Part shown: one piece after another, positions 35,936-46,699 of the stretch
How positions within the stretch are numbered: position 1 is the stretch's first letter
How the letters are laid out: the number at the start of each line of letters is the position of its first letter
Origin: Arenicola marina
Lineage: Eukaryota; Annelida; Polychaeta; Arenicolidae
Reading direction: 5' to 3'
NCBI GenBank assembly: GCA_964019135.1
Contig: OZ025253.1
Location: 4,159,059 to 4,223,058, forward strand
DNA: 64,000 bases
Notes under the pieces: generated by a model
Seen by the model: the letters and a program-made list of their open reading frames with translations, nothing else
What the model was told of the DNA's origin: nothing
Database searches by the model: none
Position numbers and translations under genes: made by a program

Positions 35936-36540
35936 TCATGTCACCGTCTCTCCACCCCGGGTCCCGCCTCACCCCTGCCATATTACCGTCCCTCCACCCC
36001 GGGTCCCGCCTCACCCATGCCATATTACCGTCCCTCCACCCCGGGTCCTGCCTCACCCCTGCCATGACACCGTCATCCCACCCTGGGTCCCGCCTCACCC
36101 CTAACAATGTCACCGTTACCCCACCCAGGGTCCCGCCTCACCCCTGCCATGTCACCGTCATCCCACCCATTGTCCCGCCTCAACCCTATGGCCCCTGCGT
36201 CCTCCCTTCCCTGGTCCCGCCTCACCCCCGCCGTCCCTCCGTCCTCCCTCCCAGGGTCCCACCTCACCCACGCCGTCCCTCCGCCCTCCCTCCCAGGGTC
36301 CCACCTCACCCACGCCGTCCCTCCGCCCTCCCTCCCAGGGTCCCACCTCACCCACGCCGTCCCTCCGTCCTCCCTCCCCGGGTCCCGTCTCACCCCCGCC
36401 GTCCCTCCGTCCTCCCTTCCCGGGTCCCGCCTCACCCCCGCCGCCCCTCCGCCCTCCCTCCCCGGGTGCCGCCTCACCCCCGCCGTCCCTCCGTCCACCC
36501 TCCCCGGGTCCCGCCTCACCCCTGCCGTGCCCCCGTACAG
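35936..36540. repeat. 42-bp coding VNTR in gene C tail, about 14 copies
   Basis: Same family as 14298-15150. Two subtypes are seen: ccctccgtcctccctccccg-type units (14-aa GVRRDPGREDGGTA) and cgtcatcccaccc-type units near the low-coordinate end. One extra base at about 36104 shifts the frame, so the last units lie past the stop. Confidence 0.93.
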
Positions 36541-37158
36541 GTGACTACGCCTCTTCAGTCGCCCAGTCTCGGCGAAGTCGTCCACGATGCTCCCCGGTCT
36601 GTACTTGGTGGGTGGGGGGAACCCCCGGCTGCCGGGGCCGGGGTGGCCCGCAGGACGCCCCTGGCGGGGGTCAAGGTCGTCCTCGAAACTCCTATTGGGA
36701 CGCGTGACGCTTATCGGTCGCTTGGCGAGTCTCCCGAAGGCTCTCAGTCGACTGCGCAGCGCATCGAAGAGGGCGGGTACGCCAGTTGGGTGATCCAGGA
36801 CTCGCTCAGCTTCTGGATACGGATAGTCGGCCATCTCAAAGGCCTCCAGCATGCTGTCCGGCCTGACCCCTGGTGGCCGACCGCTCCCCTCGTGACGGTT
36901 ATAATCCGAACTGCCTGCTTCGTCAAGGGAACAGTCCAACGGTAACGGGCCAAGGTCAATGACAGCATCTGGATTGTGTTCAAGGTCATCCCGTTCGTTT
37001 TGCCGTGATGATTTGTTTCGTCGGATGAGACAGACGACCAGGGTAGATAGTCCGATAATGAACAGAGCGCCCCCTATGGAGACGCCGACGATAAGGATGA
37101 GATTGGATGTGTATGTTATGTCCCCGACACGATACACCACGATGCGGCCCGCTCTAAC
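36073..37158 (-). CDS. Gene C terminal exon: TM, cytoplasmic tail, 14-aa repeats
   Basis: 361 codons plus stop. Same opening as gene B ([33 protein letters not shown]). Tail motifs are [22 protein letters not shown] and [20 protein letters not shown], then ten or eleven 14-residue repeats, some with WVRWDP instead of GVRRDP. It terminates after a +1 shift within the VNTR. Confidence 0.82.
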   Translation of the reverse strand, partial: VRAGRIVVYRVGDITYTSNLILIVGVSIGGALFIIGLSTLVVCLIRRNKSSRQNERDDLEHNPDAVIDLGPLPLDCSLDEAGSSDYNRHEGSGRPPGVRPDSMLEAFEMADYPYPEAERVLDHPTGVPALFDALRSRLRAFGRLAKRPISVTRPNRSFEDDLDPRQGRPAGHPGPGSRGFPPPTKYRPGSIVDDFAETGRLKRRSHLYGGTAGVRRDPGRVDGGTAGVRRHPGREGGGAAGVRRDPGREDGGTAGVRRDPGREDGGTAWVRWDPGREGGGTAWVRWDPGREGGGTAWVRWDPGREDGGTAGVRRDQGREDAGAIGLRRDNGWDDGDMAGVRRDPGWGNGDIVRGEAGPRVG

Positions 37159-37465
37159 CTGAATAATGCAAGCCAAGGCCAAAAGGTCATAATGGCGGGT
37201 AGATACTGGTAGATACATGTTTACCAACTTGTTCGCACATGAACTTTAATGAGACTGCGTAACTCAACTTAATGTTAATCCTCTGAAAAATTACATCTAT
37301 TCAAATTGTTGATCAAGTATGAGCTATAACTGGCAACACTTACTTTCATTATCTGGAGCCTACTGAGTATCCCATACATGGTGCAATAAATCGGTGAATC
37401 TCATACACATTTGTCACGTAGCGTATAAATATAAATTCCTAATATGATCCTTCTTGACCTCTCAC

Positions 37466-37627
37466 CTGAATAGTGTGAGTCACGTCCTTGACGGTAGAGG
37501 CGCCCTGATCGCCAGGTGACGGTGGGACACAGACCAGGAGTCGGCGGGAGATCTCCACTCCCTGACACACGCCCTCTCCCACCTCCACCACGTAGTTACT
37601 GACGTCAATGGCGTCCACGAAGTAACC
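37466..37627 (-). CDS. Gene C exon: last IPT half
   Basis: 162 bp, phase 0-0, GYFVDAIDVSNY to DVTHTIQ, donor CAG|gtgaga, acceptor tttccag|GG. Nearly identical to gene A 579-740. Confidence 0.84.
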
Positions 37628-37806
37628 CTGGAAAGAAGCATCGTTGTTACAATATGGAAATACAGTATGTGGCGCAAATTGCTTGGACGAAGCAGGTTTG
37701 TCAATCGCACCGAACAAGGTTTATAAAATTAGTTTTGCTGCTGCAATGTTTATGAAGAACTGAATGAGTATTGTAAGTCATTGCTATCAATGGTGATCCT
37801 GAATAC

Positions 37807-38130
37807 CGGAATGATGAGAGGTGTCCCCTCGGCGTAGTCAATCCTCAGCGACACGTTGAAGTACGGAGTGACGACGATTTCCAGGATACCCTTGCGGGCC
37901 AGCGCCTCATCCGTGACGTTGCTGATGTTGATGTACGCCAAGTAACCGTCAAACTTGAAGCCGATGTACAGCGTGACGACGGCCAGGTCTTTGTCGTACG
38001 TCACGATGGAGGAGTCCCCGTCACCATGGGAACTTTCGCCAGCGGCAGCCCGGATGTCGTCGGGAATGTCGCTAGGGGGTGTGGGGCAGAGTAAGCGGGT
38101 TCCGCCGCTGTTGATCACGTGCTCGCAAAG
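37807..38130 (-). CDS. Gene C exon: IPT domain (324 bp)
   Basis: 108 codons, LCEHVINSGG to LIIP, phase 0-0. An (AT)n run lies 65-80 bp upstream, as in genes A and B. Confidence 0.84.
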
Positions 38131-38807
38131 CTGCATTTTGTTCATTGCATCGTAAATATTAATAAACATATGAATTCTGAATTTTCAAATTTTAATATAT
38201 ATATATATATATATGTCATATGTATATAATATTTGACACTGATAATACGCATGATAAAGACTTGATTCATGTTACTTTCGGCACATCATAAAGCTGACGG
38301 GAATTTGGCGAAAGTAAGGAGTAGCCATATGACCCCGGAAAGAATGATCCTTTACCATTGGTCTACAGTTCACTGGATTAATTCGCTATATGTGGACCAG
38401 GTATGGGTTGAATTGACGCATTAACATATGATGCATGATATTGAACAAAGAAAGCTTTATCAAGCCAATCGGATTCTCGTCATTAATTTTGTTTGCTAGT
38501 TCTAAAATCGCCGTAAAGCAATTGTAAATGTCTCCATTGCCATCAGTCAACTCGACATGGTATCCCTATACCAGAAAATAAATTCGACTGCTTTCAGTAC
38601 TTATTGGACTTTGATGTCGCTCATTTATGCACTACACAGAGAGTTAACAATAATAATATTATTATATAATTGTGAATTGTTATTAAAACGTAATAATGAT
38701 AATAATCATATATTATTATTATTATATCATAAGGACCATAATGCTGACGGTCAAGAATGTGCTTCAGTATCACACAAATGTGCCATGATCGTAAAATAAT
38801 TTGTTAC

Positions 38808-38946
38808 CTGCGAGCTGACGTACGTCTCCGGAACGCTTGGCTTCTGCCATTCAGTCTGGTTCCTAACGACGGAGGTGGTCAGCTCCAGTTCCGGTCTAAA
38901 CACCGAATCCAGCGACTTACCCACAACAGTCAGAAGAGTACCACCT
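38808..38946 (-). CDS. Gene C exon: IPT domain start
   Basis: 139 bp, phase 2-0, [20 protein letters not shown]. The splice sites and frame match gene B 17911-18049. Confidence 0.84.
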
Positions 38947-39516
38947 CTAGAGGTCAAACCAAAGTCGAATGACGTCATTTAAAATATGCATACATCAGAT
39001 ATAACGGAGATAGCCATGTTAAGGCAACAGGTAGCTAAAACAACGTTTAAGCTTGTTTAATCAGTCGCTTTATCAGAGGATTATATATGTATATATTTGT
39101 GACGGAAATCACGATTAATAAACGTGAACAACCCCTGATATAGTTGATGATCATTAGAACCGAAAAGAAGCTGCGAGTATTGATAAAAAAGCAACACTTT
39201 TATCATTGTTTCATCTGTAAGTATTGAATTTTAACAAGCCTTGCTTATTATCCAAAATATGAGGTGACAAAACTGCACCAATTAGCTCAGTCGTAAAGTA
39301 CATTATGTGCTTGGTGATGAACATGAACCTTCCTAAGTTAAAATCCTAGCGTCTTGTGAGTCTGTGACATAATGGAACAAAATCATCAACAAACGAAAAC
39401 CGAAAGAAGTCTTTTGCCATCTGACCGTTTATCTGTTTGTCTCTACACATTCTTCGTTCTACCAACATGGCTTGCCCGCCGGTCATTAAACCCGACACCA
39501 GTCATACTCCACTCAC

Positions 39517-39848
39517 TCAAGTATCGTGGTCAGCGGGTAGATGTCCGAGATGTTGGGGAGATCATCTGTTGTCGGAATATCATCTGTTGTCGGAATATCA
39601 TCTGTTGTCGAAGAATGATATCTTATCGGAATATTATATGTTGTCGGAGAATGATATGTTATCGGAATATCATCCGTTCTCGGAGAATCATCTAATGTCG
39701 GAATATCATATGCTGCAGGAATATCATCTGTTGTCGGAATATCATCTGTTTTCGGAATTTCATCTGTTGTCAAAATATTATCTGTTGTCGACATATCATC
39801 TGTTGTCGGAATTTCATCTGTTGTCGGGATATCATCTTTTGTCGGCTT
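39517..39848 (-). pseudogene. Gene C: IPT exon 3' end fused to degenerate TTDDIP repeats
   Basis: 39517-39555 preserves the end of the 180-bp IPT exon (PNISDIYPLTTIL, donor CTTGA|gtgagt). Directly upstream the frame continues into about 16 degenerate 18-bp units ([12 protein letters not shown]). This deletes the IPT strands carrying NDTTLT... and FTYR. The open frame ends upstream at a TGA inside the 12-bp array. Confidence 0.65.
39556..39848. repeat. 18-bp minisatellite, gene C, about 16 degenerate copies
   Basis: gttgtcggaatatcatct-type units, older and more diverged than the 127-copy array in gene B at the matching place in the gene order. Confidence 0.88.
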
Positions 39849-39857
39849 ATTAGCCTT

Positions 39858-42800
39858 GTGTCAGTGATGGTGTCAGTGATGGGTCAGAGACGGCGTCAGC
39901 GATGGTGTCAGTGATATTGTCAGTGATGGCATCAGTGATAGTTTCAGTAATGGCATTAATGACAGTGTCAGTGATGGTGTCAGTGATGGTGGCAGTGATG
40001 ATGTCAGTGATGGCTTCAGTGATGGTGTCAGTGATGATGCCTGTAATGGGGTCGGTAATGGTGTCAGTGATGGTGTCAGTGATGGTGTCAGTGATGGTGT
40101 CAGTGATGGTTTCAGTGATAATGTCAGTGATGGTGTCAGTGATGGTGTCAGTGACGGAGTCAGTGATGGTGTCAGTGATGGTGTCAGTGATGGTGTCTGT
40201 GATGATGTCAGTGATGGTGTCAGTGATGGTGTCTGTGATGATGTCAGTGATGGTGTCAGTGATAGTGTCAGTGATGGTGTCAGTGATGGTGTCGGTGGTG
40301 GCGTCAGTGATGGGCCTGTGATGGGTTAGTGATGGTGTCAGCGATGGTCTCAGAGGTGGGTCACCGTTAGTATCAGTCATTGGACAAAGATGGGTCACTG
40401 TAGGTGTCAGTGATGGGCCAGTGATGGGGTCAATGGTGGTGTGAGTGATGGTGTGAGTAATGTGGTCTGTGATGATGTCAGTGATGGTGTCAGTGGTGAT
40501 GTCAATGGTGATGTCAGTGATGGGTCAGTGCTGGTGTCAGTGATGGTTTCAGTGATGGTGTCAGTGGTGGCGTCAGTGATGGTGTCAGTGATGGTGTCAG
40601 TGATGGTGTCAGTGATGGTGTCAGTGATGGTGTCAGTGATGGTGTCAGTGGTGATGTCAGTGATGGTGCCAGTGATGGTGTCACTGATGGTGTCAGTGAT
40701 GGTGTCCGTGATGGCGTTTGTGATGTCAGTGATGGTGTCAGTGATGGTGTAAGTGATGGTGTCAGTGATGGTGTCAGTGATGTCAGTGATGTTGTCAGTC
40801 ATTGGCCAGTTATGGTGTCACTAATGGGGTCAGTGATGGTGTCAGGGCTGGTGTCAGTGATGGCGTCAGATATGGTGTCATTGATGGGCCACTGTAAGTG
40901 TCAGTGATAGGACAAAGATGGGTCCCTAAAGTTTCCAGTCATGGGCCAGTGATGGTGTCAGTAATGGTGGGAGTGATGGTGTCAGTGATGGTGTCAGTGA
41001 TGGTGCCAGTGATGGTGTCAGTAATGGTGTCAGTGATGTCAGTGATGTTGTCAGTCATTGGCCAGTTATGGTGTCACTAATGGGGTCAGTGATGGTGTCA
41101 GGGCTGGTGTCAGTGATGGCGTCAGATATGGTGTCATTGATGGGCCACTGTAAGTGTCAGTGATAGGACAAAGATGGGTCCCTAAAGTTTCCAGTCATGG
41201 GCCAGTGATGGTGTCAGTAATGGTGTCAGTGATGGTGTCAGTGATGGTGTCAGTGGTGATGTCAGTAGTGGTGTCTGTAATGGGGTCAGTTATGGTGTAT
41301 GTGATGGTGTCAGTGATGGTATCAGTGATGGTGTCAGTGATGGTGTCATTGATTGTGTCAGTGATGGGCTCACTCATGGTGTCAGTGATGGTGTCTGTGA
41401 TGGTCTCTGTAAGGAGGCCCGTGATGGTGTCAGTGATGGTGTCAGTGATGATGTCAGTGATGGTGTCAGTGATGGTGTAAGTGATGGTGTCAGTGATGGT
41501 GTCAGTGATGCTGTCAGTGATGGTGTCAGTGATGGTGTAAGTGATGGTGTCAGTGATGCTGTCAGTGATGGTTTTAGTGATGGTTTTACTGATGCTATCA
41601 GTGATGGTGCCACTGATGGTGCCAGTGATCGTGTCAGTGAAGATGTCCGGGAGTGTTTCAGTGATGGTGTCAGTGATGGTGTCAATGATGGTGTCAGTGA
41701 TGGCGTCTGTGATGGTGTCAGTGATGGTGTCAGTGAAGATGTCCGGGAGTGTTTCAGTGATGGTGTCAGTGATGGTGTCAATGATGGTGTCAGTGATGGT
41801 GTCAGTGATGGTTTCAGTGATGGTGTCAGTGATGGTGTCAGTGATGGTGTCAGTGATGGTGTCAGTAATGATGTCAGTGATGGTTTTAGTGATGGTTTTA
41901 CTGATGCTATCAGTGATGGTGCCACTGATGGTGCCAGTGATCGTGTCAGTGAAGATGTCCGGGAGTGTTTCAGTGATGGTGTCAGTGATGGTGTCAATGA
42001 TGGTGTCAGTGATGGTGTCAATGATCGTGTCAGTGATGGCGTCTGTGATGGTGTCAGTGATGGTGTCAGTGATGGTGTCTGTAATTGGTCAGTGATTGTG
42101 TCAGTGATGGGCTCAGTGATTGTGTCAGTGATGGTGTCTGTGATGGTTTCTGAAAGGAGGTCAGTGATGGTGTCAGTGATGGTGTCAGTGATGGTGTCAG
42201 TGGTGATGTCAGTGATGCTGTCAGTGATGGTTTTAGTTATGGTATCAGTGATGGTTTTAGTGATGGTGTCAGTGATGGTGTCAGTGATGGAGTCAGCGAT
42301 GGCGTCAGTGATGGTGTCAGTGATAGGTCAGTGATAGTGTCAGTGACGGTTTCAGTGGTGGTGTCAGTGATGGTGTCAGTGATGATGTCCGGGATGGTTT
42401 CAGTTGTGCTTTCAGTGATGGTGTCAGTGATGGTATCAGTGACGGTGTCAGTGATGGTGTCAGTGATGGTGTCAGTGATGGAGTCAGTGATGGTGTCAGT
42501 GATGGTGTCAGTGATGGTGTCAGTGATGGTGTCAATGATGGTGTCAGTGATGGAGGCAGTGATGGTGTCAGTGATGGTGTCAGTGCTGGTGTCAGTGACG
42601 GTGTCAATGATGGTGTCAGTGATGGAGGCAGTGATGGTGTCAGTGATGGTGTCAGTGCTGGTGTCAGTGATGGTGTCAGTGATGGAGCCAGTAATGGTGT
42701 CAGTGATGGCGTCAGTGATGGTATCCGTTACGGTGTCAGTGGTGGTATCGGTGATGGTGTCACTGATGGTGTGAGTGATGATGTCAGAGGTGGTGTCTGT

Positions 42801-43332
42801 AATGGGGTCAGTGATGGTGTCAGTGCTGTTGTCAGTGATGGTGTCTGTGATGGTGTCAATGATGGTGTCAGTGATGGTGTCAGTGATGGTGTCAGTGATG
42901 ATGTCAGTGATGATGTCACTGATGGTGTCAGTGATGGTGTCAGTGATGGTGTCAGTGATGGTGTCAGTGATGGTATCAGTGACGGTGTCAGTAATGGTGT
43001 CACTGATGGTGTCAGTGATGATGTCCGGGATGGTTTCAATGATGGTTTAAGTGATGGTGTCAGTGATGGTATCAGTGACGGTGTCAGTGATCGTGTCAGT
43101 GATGGTGTCAATGATGGTGTCACTGATGGTGTCAGTGTTGGTGTCAGTGGTGATGTCCGGGATTGTTTCAGTGATGGTGTCAGTGATGGTGTCAATGATC
43201 GCGTCAGTGATGGCGTCTGTGATTGTGTCAGTGATGGTGTCAGTGATGGTGTCTGTAATGGGGTCAGTGATGGTGTCTGTGATGGTGTCAGTGATGGTGC
43301 CAGTGATGGTGTCAGTGATGGTGTCAGTGAGT
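39858..43332. repeat. 12-bp minisatellite, gene C, about 3.5 kb
   Basis: agtgatggtgtc units with more variants and indels than in gene B. It holds larger duplicated blocks, for example about 40798-40960 repeated at about 41040-41210, and a block with gaagatgtccgggagtgttt repeated near 41640, 41735 and 41950. Reading frames shift repeatedly, so it is non-coding. Confidence 0.95.
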
Positions 43333-43419
43333 TGACACTAAATCGTCTGAACCTCTGACTGTGAAATAGTTTTAAATAGAATTGTCTTAATGGTTAACAC
43401 TTGACGGGAGTTTACTCAC

Positions 43420-43629
43420 CAGGGGGCATGGTATGGTATTCGGGACAAAATGAGTCAATGTCCCGATAACAGTGGAGAAGTGTGGGCGACTCTATGTGTA
43501 CAAAATAACCAGGCCCGCATTGACTATTAAGAAGTTCACCGTTTGGCCCACACCAGTGGACCTTTCTACAGTCATAGGGATGGTAAAACCACACATTACG
43601 AAGCTCGCCACAACCTGTCTCCAGGATAT
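43420..43629 (-). CDS. Gene C exon: chitin-binding type-2 (CBM14/peritrophin-A) domain
   Basis: 210 bp, phase 1-1, acceptor tatttcag|AT, donor CCTG|gtgagt. Six Cys in the order C-x(14)-C-x(5)-C-x(10)-C-x(15)-C-x(9)-C, roughly, with aromatic HPYDCRKVHWC and GYFV. This fits peritrophin-A domains, which bind chitin through aromatic residues between disulfides. It is quite diverged from the gene D CBM14 exons. Confidence 0.85.
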
Positions 43630-43689
43630 CTGAAATACCAAGTGCAGTTCTAGATCAGAATCACCTTTCATTTCATCCGTTATAGTGGA

Positions 43690-45540
43690 TACAGCGGTTA
43701 CACTAAATACAGTGGATGTCAAAACAGTGGTTACACTAGATACAGTGGATGCCAAAACAGTGGTTACACTAGATACAGTGGATGCCAAAACAGTGGTTAC
43801 ACTAGATACTGTGGATGCCAAAACAGTGGTTACACTAGACACAGTGGATGCCAAAACAGTGGTTACACTAGATACAGTGGATGCCAAAACAGTGGTTACA
43901 CTAGATACAGTGGATGCCAAAATATTGGTTACACTAGATACAGTGGATGCCAAAACAGTGGTTACACTTGATACAGTGGATGCCAAAACAGTGGTTACAC
44001 TAGATACAGTGGATGCCAAAATATTGGTTACGCTAGATACAGTGGATGCCAAAACAGTGGTTACACTAGATACAGTGGATGCCAAAATATTGGTTACACT
44101 AGATACAGTGGATGCCAAAACAGTGGTTACACTAGATACAGTGGATGCCAAAATATTGGTTACACTAGATACAGTGGATGCCAAAACAGTGGTTACACTA
44201 GAAACAGTGGATGCCAAAATATTGGTTACACTTGATACAGTGGATGCCAAAACAGTGGTTACACTAGATACAGTGGATGCCAAAACAGTGGTTACACTAG
44301 ATACAGTGGATGCCAAAACAGTGGTTACACTAGATACAGTGGATGCCAAAACAGTGGTTACACTAGATACTGTGGATGCCAAAATATTGGTTACACTAGA
44401 TACAGTGGATGCCAAAATATTGGTTACACTAGATACAGTGGATGCCAAAACAGTGGTTACACTAGATACAGTGGATGCCAAAATATTGGTTACACTAGAT
44501 ACAGTGGATGCCAAAATATTGGTTACACTAGATACAGTGGATGCCAAAACAGTGGTTACACTAGATACAGTGGATGCCAAAATATTGGTTACACGAGATA
44601 CAGTGGATGCCAAAATATTGGTTACACTAGATACAGTGGATGCCAAAACAGTGGTTACACTAGATACAGTGGATGCCAAAATATTGGTTACACGAGATAC
44701 AGTGGATGCCAAAATATTGGTTACACGAGATACAGTGGATGCCAAAACAGTGGTTACACTAGATACAGTGGATGCCAAAATATTGGTTACACTAGATACA
44801 GTGGATGCCAAAACAGTGGTTACACTTGATACAGTGGATGCCAAAACAGTGGTTACACTAGATACAGTGGATGCCAAAACAGTGGTTACACTAGATACAG
44901 TGGATGCCAAAACAGTGGTTACACTAGATACAGTGGATGCCAAAACAGTGGTTACACTAGATACTGTGGATGCAAAAATATTGGTTACACTAGATACAGT
45001 GGATGCCAAAATATTGGTTACACTAGATACAGTGGATGCCAAAACAGTGGTTACACTAGATACAGTGGATGCCAAAATATTGGTTACACTAGATACAGTG
45101 GATGCCAAAATATTGGTTACACGAGATACAGTGGATGCCAAAACAGTGGTTACACTAGATACAGTGGATGCCAAAATATTGGTTACACGAGATACAGTGG
45201 ATGCCAAAATATTGGTTACACTAGATACAGTGGATGCCAAAATATTGGTTACACTAGATACAGTGGATGCCAAAATATTGGTTACACTAGATACAGTGGA
45301 TGCCAAAACAGTGGTTACACTAGATACAGTGGATGCCAAAACAGTGGTTACACTAGATACAGTGGATGCCAAAACAGTGGTTACACTAGATACAGCGGAT
45401 GCCAAAACAGTGGTTACACTAGATACAGTGGATGCCAAAACAGTGGTTACACTAGATACAGTGGATGCCAAAACAGTGGTTACACTAGATACAGTGGATG
45501 CCAAAACAGTGGTTACACAAGATGCAGAGGATGCCGAGGA
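43690..45540. repeat. 33-bp minisatellite, gene C intron, about 56 copies
   Basis: The unit is gatacagtggatgccaaaac plus agtggttacacta, with two alternating forms (aaaacagtgg and aaaatattgg). Both strands are open (11-residue repeats VTTVLASTVSS on -, DTVDAKTVVTL on +) because 33 is a multiple of 3. A donor-like AAAG|gtgatt follows at phase 1, but the gap to the next exon would be only 35 nt and the upstream acceptor gives the wrong phase. I treat it as intronic. Confidence 0.94.
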
Positions 45541-46198
45541 TACAATAGAGATTGGCTTCATGTAGTTAACGGTAATGGAGTTGATACAGTGTATACAACT
45601 GATATATGGAATAGTGTGGACACCACCTTCGATATATCTAACACCCTGTATCTGGGCTTCACCATTATCGCTGGCTTCCCTTAGCACCCATCGTGCCTCT
45701 TTAAGGAATTATCGTCACGATTACATATGGACGACCAAATGGCTCTATCAACCACTTGGCTTCCGGTTTTTATCCATGGTAGCGTTCAGTTTTCTCGATC
45801 TCTATTTTATACCTTGCAAGTCATTTAAAATGTGTCCTAGTTTAAGTATTAAAAGTGATAAGTTGGGTCCGATAACCTCACGGGCAATGCAGTAAACATT
45901 GTTGAAACATGCCCCTGAATTGGACCACTGACCGTCAACACCGTCCACCGTTCGAGGTAGTCATTAAGATGTGTATGCGCTGTTGATAACCTCGTTAAAT
46001 AAATGAAGTTTACGTAAAAAACACCGTCCACCAACCAGCTTTGTTACAATCTGAGCTATGGAGGCACCTGATATATATTAGGGAGTCACCCACCCGACCC
46101 CCCTGAAAAAAAATCTTCTCTTTGGGAGCAGCACCCCCCCCCCCGCCCCCCACCCCTCCCATCTCCCCCAAAACCTCCCATTGTCACCAGTCACTTAC

Positions 46199-46321
46199 CG
46201 ATGCTGCATCTTTCGTTGGATGTCCCTTGGTAACACTGACAGAGACGGTCGCAGTCACAGCGATAATCCGTCCCCATGGCAAAGCACGTGCCGTGGACAC
46301 ATGGGCTACTTTCACAAGGAC
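46199..46321 (-). CDS. Gene C exon: EGF-like domain
   Basis: 123 bp, phase 1-1, acceptor ttttccag|GT, donor ATCG|gtaagt. CESSPCVHGTCFAMGTDYRC followed by DCDRLCQCYQG; eight Cys. Nearly the same as gene D 60360-60482. Confidence 0.83.
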
Positions 46322-46699
46322 CTGGAAAAAGTATGTTGATATTGGGAGAAGAGTTGCTGAACAGTATGCGTTATATGGATGGGGTTCACTGGTGAAGGGA
46401 AGTAGCACTGCAGGCAAAGCTTCATTGCGAAGGACTCCATGTTATACTGTCCCCTATATATTAAACCAATTGCACGATATCTTTAGATGCTTTTATTGCG
46501 CTCAGTGTCGTTGTTGCGACAATACTTGTATGTGACGTTCATGGTTGTTTGCTACTGTTACAGTTATGCTTATTTGCATTGTAATACTTTAATATGACTG
46601 TAGCGGCTGTTTGTTACTATTATGATTGTGTGTAACTATCTTTTTTTATCAATACAATTCGTTTCAAGTGTGACTTGTGTAAACGTCTGTTCGTTCACT

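Noticed and set aside
43492..45687. 731-codon ORF running from the 33-bp array into the CBM14 exon region
   Set aside because: It reads the chitin-binding exon in the wrong frame, and the real exon has its own acceptor at 43630-43631.
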